Shown here piece by piece: positions 43,609-52,813 of a stretch of DNA of 64,000 bases. Each line of letters begins with the position of its first letter. The first letter of the stretch is position 1. The notes below the pieces were generated by a model. The model saw only the letters and a program-made list of their open reading frames with translations. It did no database searches and was not told the DNA's origin. The DNA is from Treponema sp. (GTDB lineage: Bacteria > Spirochaetota > Spirochaetia > Treponematales > Treponemataceae), in contig JAFUTH010000001.1 in the NCBI GenBank assembly GCA_017484285.1, positions 87,592 to 151,591 of the forward strand, read 5' to 3'. The position numbers and the translations under genes were made by a program.

Positions 43609-46600
43609 ATGATAGCAACGATTCTGAAAAAACCGCTTACGGTCGTCATCACATTCACTATTCTCGTCGCGCTCGGCATCTTCTGCGGAAAGCGGCTTGC
43701 GCTCGACATGTTCCCCGAGACGAGCTACCCGATGGTCATGGTGCAGACCTACTACGGAAACGCCGACCCTGAGGAAGTGGAGCGCAACGTGACGCGCCCG
43801 CTCGAATCCGCCTTTTCTGGCTTGAGCGGCTTAAAGCACATTTCTTCCACGTCTTCCACGGGCTACAGCCAGATTCAGCTTCAGTTCTCAACGAGCACGA
43901 ACCTCGACACGGCGTCGAACGACATCCGCGACAAGATTGACGGCGTTCGCTCAAGTTTGCCCGACACGGCGACAAGCCCGACGACCATGCGCCTCGATGC
44001 AAGCCTTATCCCGCTTATGACGCTCGTGATGAAGGGCGACCACACGCCACAAGAGCTGTACGAGTACGCCGACGAGATTGTCTCGCCGTTTTTGGAGCAG
44101 ATTGACGGCGTGGCGAGCGCGGAGATTTCGGGCGGGCAGGAAAAATGCGTGCGCGTGTCGGTATCGCAGGACAGGCTTGAAGCCTACGCGCTTTCGATGG
44201 CGCAGGTGATTCAGGCGCTGAACGCGCAGAACCTCTCAAGCTCGGCGGGCATCATTCAGGCGGGCGACACGAACTACGCGATTGCCGCCGACGGCGCGTT
44301 TTCCGACATCGACGACATCCGCGACACCGTGGTGACCTATATCCGCCCGGCGACAGCGGCAGGAAGCGCACAGTCGCTCGAGCCGGTCGCCGTCCTTGTG
44401 CGCGACATCGCCGATGTGACGATGGGCACAAAAGACGTGACGTCGATTTCGTACCTTGACGCCGTTCCGTGCGTGCAGTTCGTCATCCAAAAGCAGAGCG
44501 GAAAGAATTCCGTTGCCGCCGCCCACGCGTTCCGTGCCGCGCTCCCGCGCATTCTCTCGCAGCTCCCCGATGACATTCAGATTGTCGAAATCTCGAACAA
44601 CACCGACCAAATCGAAGCGACGGTAAAAGAAGTCATCAGCTCCGTGGTGACGGGCGCGCTCCTTGCGGTCGTCGTGCTGTTCCTCTTTCTGCGCAACATC
44701 AAGAGCACGCTCATCATCGGGCTTTCGATTCCGGTGTCGATTATCATCACGCTCGTGTTCATGTATTTCCGCGGCACGTCGCTCAATTTGATTTCGCTTT
44801 CGGGTCTTTTGCTCGGCGTCGGTATGCTCGTGGACAACTCAATCGTCGTTCTGGAGAACATCTACACGCACTCGGCAGAGGGAAAATCGCCCGTGCAGGC
44901 GTCGATTGACGGCGCGGGCGAGATGGTCATGCCGGTCATTTCGTCTACGCTCACGTCGGTCTGTATCTTCGTGCCGATGCTCGCGTTCGGCTCAATCTTG
45001 GGCTACATGGGCGAGGCGTTTTTGGACTTGGGCTTTTCAATCAGCGTCGCGCTTATCTGCTCGCTCTTCACGTCGATTATCCTTGTGCCGGTGCTCGCCG
45101 CATACTATCTGAAAGTAAAGCCGAAAGCGGCGGTGGAAGCACTAGCGGCTGCCGAACAGACGAAAAAGCATGTCTCGCTCGGCGAGCGCATTTACTCCGC
45201 GTATGCCCGCGCGGTGCGCTGGATTTTGCATCACAAGCTCGTGTCGTTCGCTTTCCTCATCGTGCTCTTCTTCGTGTCGATGGCGACCATTCCGTCACGC
45301 GGCTTTATCCTGTTCCCCGCCAATGCCGAAACGCAGGTGAAAGTGACGATGACGCTCCCGAAAGGCACGCCCGTTTCCGAGACCGAAGAAGAAATCCGCG
45401 AGCTTGAGCGGCTTGCGCGGGAAGCAATCAACGGCATCGCGTACGCAAACTACACGGTGGGCGGCTCGACTGCCGCAAGCTCCAACGAAGCGACGCTCCT
45501 CATCTCGCTTACAGAGGCGCGGGCTGACGAGGCAAAAGACGCACTCCGCGCGTTTTTCCCGCGCTTTGCGGGCGCAGAATTCGAGTTCGAGGCGACGAGC
45601 ATCGGCTTGAACAGCGCGTCGAGCGCGGCGGGCGGCTTTGAGCTTGAAATCCACTGCAACAACTTGGAGACGCTTTCGCTCACCGCAGAAAAGCTCGTCT
45701 CTTTCATCAAGACAGACTGCGCCGACATCGTAAACGAAGTGACGAGCGACATTTCAAACGGCCAGCCCGAAGTGAAAATCCGCCTTGACCGCGAGGCAAT
45801 CCGAACGCTCGGGCTTAACATTCAGACCATTGCGACAGAGCTTCGCGCCGCCGTGAGCGGCATTGAGGCGGGCACATTCACCGTAGACGGCGACGACACG
45901 GACATTCTCGTGACGCTCGCCGCCGAAGACAAGCAGAAAGTGCGCGACCTTGAAAAGCTCTTCGTATCGAATAACAGCGGTCGCCAGATTCCGCTTTCCG
46001 CCGTCGCCCGCTACGAGGAAGTGACCGCGCCGTCTTCGATTGAGCGCAAAGACCAGAGCCGCTTGTACAGCGTGGTTGCCGTGCCGAAAGCGGGCGTTCC
46101 GCTCACCACCGTGCAGGCGCGGATTAACGCGCTCATCGAAGAAAATTTCGTGCAGGACGAGACACTGAGCTTTGAAGCGGCGGGCGACTTTTCCGACATG
46201 ATTGAGATGGGCAAGGGCTTTGTGATTGTCATTATCATGGCGATGGTGCTCGTGTTCGCGGTCATGGCAAGCCAGTTCGAGAGCCTGAAAGACCCGTTCA
46301 TCATCTACTTCACGATTCCGCTGTCGTTCATCGGCGTGGCGTTGATTTACTGGATGGTGGGGCAGAGCCTTTCGATGATGAGCATCCTCGGCGTTCTCAT
46401 GCTGGTTGGCGTTATCGTGAACAACGGAATTGTGCTCGTGGACGCAGCGAACAACCTGCGCAAAAACGGCATGAGCCTTGAAGAAGCCTGCGTTGAAGCC
46501 GCAAAAAGCCGCCTTCGCCCGATTCTGATGAGTACGCTCACCACGATAATTTCCCTCGTTCCGATGGCACTCTTCCCCAGCGAGGGCGCGGCGATGATTC

Positions 46601-46722
46601 AGCCGATAAACCTCACCGTCTTGGGCGGACTCGGCTTTGGTACAGTGATGACGCTGTTTATCATGCCGGCGGTGTATTATGTGTTCAATCGAAGAGGGGG
46701 GAAGAAAAGAGCGGAGAGCTAA
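43609..46722 (+). CDS. RND-family efflux pump (AcrB/HAE1-like)
   Basis: A 1037-residue inner-membrane pump with 12 predicted helices and two large periplasmic loops. It starts IATILKKPLTVVITFTILVALG and has FPETSYPMVMVQTYYGNADPEEVERNV, as in AcrB relatives. In helix 4 the AcrB pair DD appears as DN (GMLVDNSIVVLEN), and in helix 10 the AcrB lysine position is Asn (GVIVNNGIVLVD), so the proton relay is non-canonical but typical of a large subgroup. Substrates may be drugs, lipids or metals; this cannot be read from sequence. The stop overlaps the convergent BMP gene by four bases. Confidence 0.92.
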   Translation: MIATILKKPLTVVITFTILVALGIFCGKRLALDMFPETSYPMVMVQTYYGNADPEEVERNVTRPLESAFSGLSGLKHISSTSSTGYSQIQLQFSTSTNLDTASNDIRDKIDGVRSSLPDTATSPTTMRLDASLIPLMTLVMKGDHTPQELYEYADEIVSPFLEQIDGVASAEISGGQEKCVRVSVSQDRLEAYALSMAQVIQALNAQNLSSSAGIIQAGDTNYAIAADGAFSDIDDIRDTVVTYIRPATAAGSAQSLEPVAVLVRDIADVTMGTKDVTSISYLDAVPCVQFVIQKQSGKNSVAAAHAFRAALPRILSQLPDDIQIVEISNNTDQIEATVKEVISSVVTGALLAVVVLFLFLRNIKSTLIIGLSIPVSIIITLVFMYFRGTSLNLISLSGLLLGVGMLVDNSIVVLENIYTHSAEGKSPVQASIDGAGEMVMPVISSTLTSVCIFVPMLAFGSILGYMGEAFLDLGFSISVALICSLFTSIILVPVLAAYYLKVKPKAAVEALAAAEQTKKHVSLGERIYSAYARAVRWILHHKLVSFAFLIVLFFVSMATIPSRGFILFPANAETQVKVTMTLPKGTPVSETEEEIRELERLAREAINGIAYANYTVGGSTAASSNEATLLISLTEARADEAKDALRAFFPRFAGAEFEFEATSIGLNSASSAAGGFELEIHCNNLETLSLTAEKLVSFIKTDCADIVNEVTSDISNGQPEVKIRLDREAIRTLGLNIQTIATELRAAVSGIEAGTFTVDGDDTDILVTLAAEDKQKVRDLEKLFVSNNSGRQIPLSAVARYEEVTAPSSIERKDQSRLYSVVAVPKAGVPLTTVQARINALIEENFVQDETLSFEAAGDFSDMIEMGKGFVIVIIMAMVLVFAVMASQFESLKDPFIIYFTIPLSFIGVALIYWMVGQSLSMMSILGVLMLVGVIVNNGIVLVDAANNLRKNGMSLEEACVEAAKSRLRPILMSTLTTIISLVPMALFPSEGAAMIQPINLTVLGGLGFGTVMTLFIMPAVYYVFNRRGGKKRAES

Positions 46723-47924
46723 TTTCGCACTTCAATAACATCACGGAGCACGTAGCAAAAACTTGGCGCGCTCCGCTTCTCGCATTCGATGAACGGGGTG
46801 CGCAAATCCCACACATCGCTTTCGTCGAACGGATTTACGCCCACAAAATTCCCCTTGAACACGGTGAGCGAGCCGTTTTTGAACTGCTTTATCGTCTTTT
46901 CCATCTCTGTGGTGGTGCCGTCGGCGAGGATGTGCGTGTTCAAGCCGACGATTTCAATCCAGCCACGGTCGAATCCTGCGGCGGAATCGGTCGTTTTGTA
47001 GGGGCTTTTCACCACGCTTTCGATTTTCTTCCCTTTGAGAACGGCTTCCGTCGCGCCGAGAATGTACGGGCTCCAGTTGATTCGGCTTGAAACGAGCGAG
47101 GTGGTGGGCGCGACATCGGTCATGCTCTGGTTGTAGCCCACGCTGAACACGACTTTTCCGCGCTTTACGCTCGCCTCCTCGCACGCGATGGCGGGACCTG
47201 CCGTGTCGGAGTGCTGGCTTATAATCACGCAGCCTTCGTCAATCAGCTTTGCCGCCGTTTTCTTTTCGATGACATGGTTGCTCCAGGTGTTCGTGTAGCG
47301 CACAATCATCTCCGCTTCGGGAACGATGCTCCGAAGACCTAAGAAAAACGCCGTGTAGCCAGAAATCACCTCGGCGTAACTGAACGCGCCCACATAGCCA
47401 ACCTTTGCCTGGCTTCGCTTGATTTTTCCGCTCGCAATCAGCTCCTGCAATTTCATTCCCGCGATGATTCCGCACACATACCGCCCTTCGTGAATCGTTC
47501 CCATAAAATTATGATAATTCGGTAAAACCGGCTCCTCGCCCGCAAGGTCGCCCGTGGCATGGCAGAACTGCACGGCGGGATATTTTTGTGCGCTCCGTTT
47601 GACAGCCTCGCCGTAGCCGTAGCTCACCGCAAAAATGAGCGAGCAGCCGCCTTTCACAAGCGCGTCAATCGCCTCGTCACAGGCGGAGCCGCTTTCGCTG
47701 ATATTGTATTTCGCAAGAATCTGCACCTTGTCGCCGAACGCGTCTTCAAGCTCGGTCTGGGCACGGAAAAAATTGAGCGTGTACGCCGTCGCCGTGTCCG
47801 CGTTATACACGAATCCCACTTTTATGAAATCAGCAGTATTTTTCTGAAAAAACTTCGTTCCCGCGAACATCAACAGAACGCCGCAAATGACGGTCAGTGC
47901 CGTGATACTGTATTTATTTTTCAT
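46719..47924 (-). CDS. BMP-family (TmpC/PnrA-like) substrate-binding protein
   Basis: A 401-residue protein with an N-terminal hydrophobic anchor (residues 7-25, no lipobox Cys) and a BMP fold: KVGFVYNADTATAYTLNFFRA, IFAVSYGYGEAV, KVGYVGAFSYAEVISGYTAF, IISQHSDTAGPA, VFSVGYNQSMTDVAP. BMP proteins bind purine nucleosides for ABC import. No permease or ATPase gene is next to it; instead it is translationally coupled (ATGA overlap) to the HD-GYP sensor. A role as the periplasmic sensor of that system is plausible (inference). Confidence 0.88.
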   Translation of the reverse strand: MKNKYSITALTVICGVLLMFAGTKFFQKNTADFIKVGFVYNADTATAYTLNFFRAQTELEDAFGDKVQILAKYNISESGSACDEAIDALVKGGCSLIFAVSYGYGEAVKRSAQKYPAVQFCHATGDLAGEEPVLPNYHNFMGTIHEGRYVCGIIAGMKLQELIASGKIKRSQAKVGYVGAFSYAEVISGYTAFFLGLRSIVPEAEMIVRYTNTWSNHVIEKKTAAKLIDEGCVIISQHSDTAGPAIACEEASVKRGKVVFSVGYNQSMTDVAPTTSLVSSRINWSPYILGATEAVLKGKKIESVVKSPYKTTDSAAGFDRGWIEIVGLNTHILADGTTTEMEKTIKQFKNGSLTVFKGNFVGVNPFDESDVWDLRTPFIECEKRSAPSFCYVLRDVIEVRN

Positions 47925-50900
47925 TTTTCTGCTCCCACACTTTTTTCAACTGTTTTTGCCACATTCAGGCTGCCGTTTTCAATCAGCTCCAGCATGATTT
48001 CCACCAAGCCGGGGTCAAACTGCGTGCCTGAGCAGCGTTTCAGCTCGGCAATCACATAGTCCATGTCCAGAGCCTTGCGGTACACGCGGTTTGCCGTCAT
48101 CGCGTCGAATGCGTCGGCGATTCCGATGATTCGTGCGTTGAGCGGGATTTTTTCACCCTTTAAGCCTCTCGGGTAGCCCGTGCCGTCGTAGCGTTCGTGG
48201 TGGAATTTTGCACCCTCGTCTACATGCGGAATGAGCGTGAAGTCCTTGAGGATTTCGCCGCCGATGAGCGTGTGCGTTTTCATAATCTCGTATTCTTCAT
48301 CGGTGAGGCGGGCGGGTTTGTTCAAGACCGAATCGGGAACGCCGATTTTTCCGATGTCGTGCAGAAGACCTGTCCGGCGGATTTGCGTCTGCTCCTCTTC
48401 CGAAAAGCCAAGCTCGCGGGCAATCAGAACCGCATATTCCGAGACGCGGAACGAGTGCCGCCCCGTGCTTTTGTCGCGCGCCTCAACTGCGTTTGCGATT
48501 GAGAAAATCGTTTCGTTTCCCATGCGCACTTGCTGGCGGATTGCCTCCATTTCGGCGCGCTGCTTTTCCATTCTTCGTGTTTGCAGAGAGGTCGTGCCGA
48601 ACCAGGTGAGCCAGACAATCGCGAGCATGGCGACTCCCACCGTGTAGAGCATGAACCACCAGTTGTCGGAGATTTTGTACGCTTTTGAAAGCACATACAC
48701 CGATTCTTCCACCGTTTCCCGCCCTTTTGAATCCAAAACCGCAATGTGAAAGCGATAATCGCTCGCGGGAAGATTTGTGTAAATCATGCTCGTAAGGTCG
48801 GTTTGCAGACAGACATTCGGTTTTTCGTCGATTCCTTCAAGATACACGCTGATGTAGGGCGTATTGATAGAATAATTGATGATTTCTGGAACGATTTCCA
48901 CCGAGCCTGCTGTTGCAGGAATTACAAACGGAATGTCCTTTTGCACGATGTGCCGCTTTCCGTCCACGATGACATTTTTGAGCAACATGCGGTAGGAATG
49001 CTCCGCCTTGTCGTAATTGTTAAGATTGATTCTGCTCGCGCCAGTGTCGCATGAAAGGTACAAGTCGCCGTTCTCGTCAAGATAGTTCCACGAATTTGCC
49101 GTAAGCGAGCCGCGCAAGCCTTTCTTTAAGTCAAGGATTTCGTAGTCCAATTTTGCGCCAGAAACAAGCTCATCACGGTTCACCACGAAAATGCCCGCGC
49201 TGCTCGTGACGAATACATTTTTGTTCTCGCGCACAATAAGGTCGTAATTGTTTGAGTAGGGGAAGTTGGAAAGCGGGCGAACGGAAATGCCGTTCTCTGA
49301 GCCAGTGAATCGGTCGCCGTCAGAATCCGCAAAATCGATGTAGCACAAGCCGTTGCTCGTCACGGCAAAGACCGCGCCCGTCGGCGTAGAGCCGTTACAG
49401 TCGTTCACCGTGCGCAGTATCACGTTTGAAGAAAGCCCGTCCGTTCGTTTTATGAGCCGCGTGATTTTGTACTGCGCGGTGGTGGTTTCGGCAGGCGGCT
49501 GGACGCTATCGCTGCCAGTTCCAACCACCGAATCTCTTTCAATCACCGCTAAGCCACCGCCGTCAGTTCCCGCAAGAATTTTTCCGTCTGCCGTCTCGCT
49601 GAGAGACAGAATGATTGCGTTTTCAAAGCCGTCTTTTTCGGTAAGCCATTGCACAATCTTTCCGCCACGCACAAACGCAACGCCGTCATTCATGCCAGCC
49701 GCCACCGTGCCGTCAGAAAGCTCAATCACCACACGCGCCTGGTGCCCCTGCCCAATCGTAACAAACTGCGACTCGCTTGTGGCATGAACCAATCCGCGTG
49801 ATTTTGTCGCAATCCAAAGTGTGCCGTCGCTTGCCACATTCAAGCACCTTGTCCGCACGCCCGAAAGATATTTTGTGAGCGCGTTTGAAACAGGAGAGCC
49901 GCTTTCTGTGCTGACCGCCATAAGACCGTCATCCGTGCCAAAGTAAAGGCTTCCCGAAAACACCGCCGTTGCATTCACCACCGAGGCGGGAAGGTCGCCG
50001 GAAGCGTAAATTTCTGAAAACGAAGTCTCGCACATTTTAAGAAGCCCGAGCCGCGACGACGTGAACCACAGATTTCCCTGATAGTCCTCCGTCATGTTGT
50101 CGATTGAGTTGTTGAAAGACCCTGTTTCCAAGAGCGAGAACGAGCCGTTTTCAAGGTAGCCCACGCCGTTATCCGCGCAGGCAAAAAGCGTGTCGTCAAA
50201 AAATGCAAGCGAATTGATGTGGCGGATAGGGCTACAGTCAATAACATCAGTTTGAGAAAGCGTTTTGTCGGTGACCGCAAATGCAAGCAGCTTGTTTGAT
50301 TCCGTTGAGGCGTACAAAGTTCCGTCAGGCGCAAAAACTGCCGCCGTAAATTTCTCGCTCATCGCTTGTGAAGAAAAAACGATGTCCGTGTACTCAAGCA
50401 CAAACAGATTCCCGCTTGACGTGACCGCTGCCACCAGTCCGTTTTCGTCCGCGCTCAGGACAATGGCGGTCTGCACCTGGGGAACGGTCGCCACTACGCC
50501 AAGCCCGTCCGCAATGGAAACAACCGCGAGAGATTCTGCCGTGCCCACGTAGTAAAAGCCGTCAGACCCGCGCGTAATGCTCCGCACCGCATCGGCAGGA
50601 AGTCCGTCCTTTTCTTCCAGCACATTCATCACCGTTTCGTTTATGATGATTGAAAGCCCGTTGTCGTTCGTGCCAACAAAAAGCCGTCCCTCGTCATCGA
50701 CATAGAGGCTCCGCACCGCCTTGACCGACTCAAACTCGTTCATCAGGCGGAACTCGTGTCCGTTGTGGCGGTACAAGCCCTCGTACGTGCCAATCCACAA
50801 AATGCCATCGTTGGTGCTCGCAATGTCGTTTGCCTTGCCGCCCGAAAGCCCGTTTTCTTTGTTGTAGACCGTGTGCGCAAACGAGTTGTACAGCCGTTCT

Positions 50901-51544
50901 TCTGCGAATGATTTTTGCGGAGCGAAGAGAACGAATCCGAGAAGAAAAAGGGGAGTGAGATTCGCGCTGATTTTCAAAAAATTTGGCAGAAAATGCTTCA
51001 CGAGCCGATAAAACCGAATGAAAAAATACACGGCGCAGAGCGTAACGACTTTATCCAAAAAATCGACATAGAATTGCCCGATAATCACGCTCAAAACCGA
51101 GGGAATGCCCCAGTCACTCATCACATCGGCAATGCCTTGCCCCCAAATGTTTCCGACTTTGCCGCCCCAGAACGCAAAGTTTATGACGCATGAAATCGCC
51201 GTGCACACGAGCGTCACCAAAACACTGAGCGACATCGTTTTTAAGAGCGAAGTCATCCAACCGCGCTTTGCGAGATAGCCGACAATCATCGCGATACAAA
51301 ACGCCGTCATTGAATACGCAAACGAAACGGGATTCAAAAACCCGTGCAGGAAATTTCCCGAAATGCCGACCATCACGCCACACCACGGACCGAGCAGATA
51401 GCAGGTGAGGAACGTGCCGAACGAGTCGAGCCACATCGGGAGCGCATGGGCATCAGCAAAAAGCCTTCCCATAAGGTTCGTCGCCATGCTGAACGCGACA
51501 ATGAGTACAATCTGATACGGTTTGTATTTATTCTGACTGAGCAT
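47921..51544 (-). CDS. Giant membrane sensor: ECF-S-like domain, reg_prop propeller, Y_Y_Y domain and HD-GYP phosphodiesterase
   Basis: A 1207-residue protein. Residues 1-200 contain about six transmembrane helices resembling an ECF transporter S component (SMATNLMGRLFADAHALPMW). Residues about 215-800 hold reg_prop repeats of a two-component-type propeller (DGILWIGTYEGLYRHNG, GNLWFTSSRLGLLKM, GTLWIATKSRGLVH). Then come a Y_Y_Y domain (860-940), a helix (960-980) and an HD-GYP domain with GLLHDIGKIGVPD (about 1061) and HHERYDGTGYPRGL (about 1113), which should degrade c-di-GMP. No histidine-kinase core is present. I chose ATG 51544 with AAGGA eight bases upstream. It overlaps the upstream PAS gene by 17 bases and the BMP gene by four. 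Confidence 0.88.
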   Translation of the reverse strand: MLSQNKYKPYQIVLIVAFSMATNLMGRLFADAHALPMWLDSFGTFLTCYLLGPWCGVMVGISGNFLHGFLNPVSFAYSMTAFCIAMIVGYLAKRGWMTSLLKTMSLSVLVTLVCTAISCVINFAFWGGKVGNIWGQGIADVMSDWGIPSVLSVIIGQFYVDFLDKVVTLCAVYFFIRFYRLVKHFLPNFLKISANLTPLFLLGFVLFAPQKSFAEERLYNSFAHTVYNKENGLSGGKANDIASTNDGILWIGTYEGLYRHNGHEFRLMNEFESVKAVRSLYVDDEGRLFVGTNDNGLSIIINETVMNVLEEKDGLPADAVRSITRGSDGFYYVGTAESLAVVSIADGLGVVATVPQVQTAIVLSADENGLVAAVTSSGNLFVLEYTDIVFSSQAMSEKFTAAVFAPDGTLYASTESNKLLAFAVTDKTLSQTDVIDCSPIRHINSLAFFDDTLFACADNGVGYLENGSFSLLETGSFNNSIDNMTEDYQGNLWFTSSRLGLLKMCETSFSEIYASGDLPASVVNATAVFSGSLYFGTDDGLMAVSTESGSPVSNALTKYLSGVRTRCLNVASDGTLWIATKSRGLVHATSESQFVTIGQGHQARVVIELSDGTVAAGMNDGVAFVRGGKIVQWLTEKDGFENAIILSLSETADGKILAGTDGGGLAVIERDSVVGTGSDSVQPPAETTTAQYKITRLIKRTDGLSSNVILRTVNDCNGSTPTGAVFAVTSNGLCYIDFADSDGDRFTGSENGISVRPLSNFPYSNNYDLIVRENKNVFVTSSAGIFVVNRDELVSGAKLDYEILDLKKGLRGSLTANSWNYLDENGDLYLSCDTGASRINLNNYDKAEHSYRMLLKNVIVDGKRHIVQKDIPFVIPATAGSVEIVPEIINYSINTPYISVYLEGIDEKPNVCLQTDLTSMIYTNLPASDYRFHIAVLDSKGRETVEESVYVLSKAYKISDNWWFMLYTVGVAMLAIVWLTWFGTTSLQTRRMEKQRAEMEAIRQQVRMGNETIFSIANAVEARDKSTGRHSFRVSEYAVLIARELGFSEEEQTQIRRTGLLHDIGKIGVPDSVLNKPARLTDEEYEIMKTHTLIGGEILKDFTLIPHVDEGAKFHHERYDGTGYPRGLKGEKIPLNARIIGIADAFDAMTANRVYRKALDMDYVIAELKRCSGTQFDPGLVEIMLELIENGSLNVAKTVEKSVGAEK

Positions 51545-52583
51545 TTTTTTCGTCCTTATCTTTCTCTGAAATTTCCGGAAGCACCGTGCCGATGACACAG
51601 AATGTCTCGCCCACGTTGTCGCATTTTATCGAGCAGGTGAGAGTGCACGCTTCGCCGTTCGCCTTGATTCTTGTCTTGACCGCGCCGCTCCAGCCGTTTT
51701 TTGTGCGGGTAAGAAGCCGCATCGTCTCCACGTCAGAAAGCGCGAACAGATTCCGAAGCGAAGGGGTAGTGCCGTCTGCAATCTGGAGACGTGATTTTGC
51801 GCACGGGTTTGAAAGATTCACCATTCCTTCCGTGTCAAAGATGATGACAGGCACTTCGATTGAAGAAAACACTTCGCGGCTTACGTTTTTGACGGTGGGC
51901 GTGTAGGAAATGTGCTGTCGAATCGCAAAGAGGTATGAAAAAAAGACGAACGCCGTCGCCGCAGAATAGCCGAACGTAGGGTAGGTATGCGCAAAATCAA
52001 GATTGAACATATCGGGAAGGGCAGCGAATAGCAGGGCAAAGTTTGAAAGAATCAGCTCGAGCGAAAACGCCCGGTCGCGCCTAACGTTTTTGCTCTTGTA
52101 CCATTTTATGCCGTGATACAAAAGAACGAACAGCATAACCGTGATAAACGCATAATGAAACAGATGCGCGTTTTTATTCGCATTTTCGTACGCCGTGTGG
52201 AATTCATAGCGGATATACGTAAGCGCGGACGGTTTTCCGAAAATCAAAAGGTCAAAGAACACATAGAGCGCAAAGAAGATGAAAAGCACCAGCTGATAGC
52301 TCCGCTTTTTCCTCAGCTCCATAAGCAGATACGAAAGCTCAACAATCAAAAACACGTCGATTCCCGCCAAGCCGATAAAACGCGGGAGCGGTGCAAGCGA
52401 AAGATTCGCCGTAAAGCCCATAATCGAGTACCCGCCACAAGTGAGAAAGACCACGATAGCGAGCAACAACATGTACAGGCGGGAATAGCCCGAATCGCGC
52501 TCCTGCACAAAGAACGAAACGCCCGAAGCAAGCACAAGAGCGGCGAGCGAAAAGAGAATGAGGTTTAAAAACACGCCCAGCAT
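51528..52583 (-). CDS. 7TM-type membrane protein with PAS domain
   Basis: A 351-residue protein. The first 210 residues form about seven transmembrane helices, like the 7TM N-terminal region of many sensor kinases. Residues about 225-330 are a PAS domain (SREVFSSIEVPVIIFDTEG, CTLTCSIKCDNVGETFCVIG). No output domain follows, so it may pass signals to a partner. The ATG at 52583 has GGAG six bases upstream; an earlier TTG is less likely. It is first in the operon with the HD-GYP sensor and BMP protein and is preceded by the inverted-repeat operator. Confidence 0.8.
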   Translation of the reverse strand: MLGVFLNLILFSLAALVLASGVSFFVQERDSGYSRLYMLLLAIVVFLTCGGYSIMGFTANLSLAPLPRFIGLAGIDVFLIVELSYLLMELRKKRSYQLVLFIFFALYVFFDLLIFGKPSALTYIRYEFHTAYENANKNAHLFHYAFITVMLFVLLYHGIKWYKSKNVRRDRAFSLELILSNFALLFAALPDMFNLDFAHTYPTFGYSAATAFVFFSYLFAIRQHISYTPTVKNVSREVFSSIEVPVIIFDTEGMVNLSNPCAKSRLQIADGTTPSLRNLFALSDVETMRLLTRTKNGWSGAVKTRIKANGEACTLTCSIKCDNVGETFCVIGTVLPEISEKDKDEKNAQSE

Positions 52584-52623
52584 AAACAGCTCCAAACTTT
52601 TTTCTAAAGGACGATTCTACACT

Positions 52624-52664
52624 GGGATAGTAAAGTTTGCACTATCCAAAGGGATAGTTTTGAG
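52624..52664 (-). promoter_or_regulatory. Operator and promoter of the 7TM-PAS/HD-GYP/BMP operon
   Basis: Three half-sites alternate in orientation: GGGATAGT (52624-52631), ACTATCC (52641-52647) and GGGATAGT (52651-52658). The 26 bases at 52639-52664 match 56377-56402 with three differences. On the minus strand GATAGTGCAA is followed after 17 bases by TAGAAT, a candidate -10, so the operator abuts the -35 region as expected for an activator. Confidence 0.7.
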
Positions 52665-52813
52665 GGGGGCGCGGGATTTTTGCTGCTTCCAAAAACTCAG
52701 ATTTTCCCATGTACCCCTCAAACTAAAATACGAAAGGTTTTCCTTGAATTTTGCACGAAAATACGATTTCCTATCATAAAACCTCAAGTTATATCCTATT
52801 CAAAAAACTAGTT

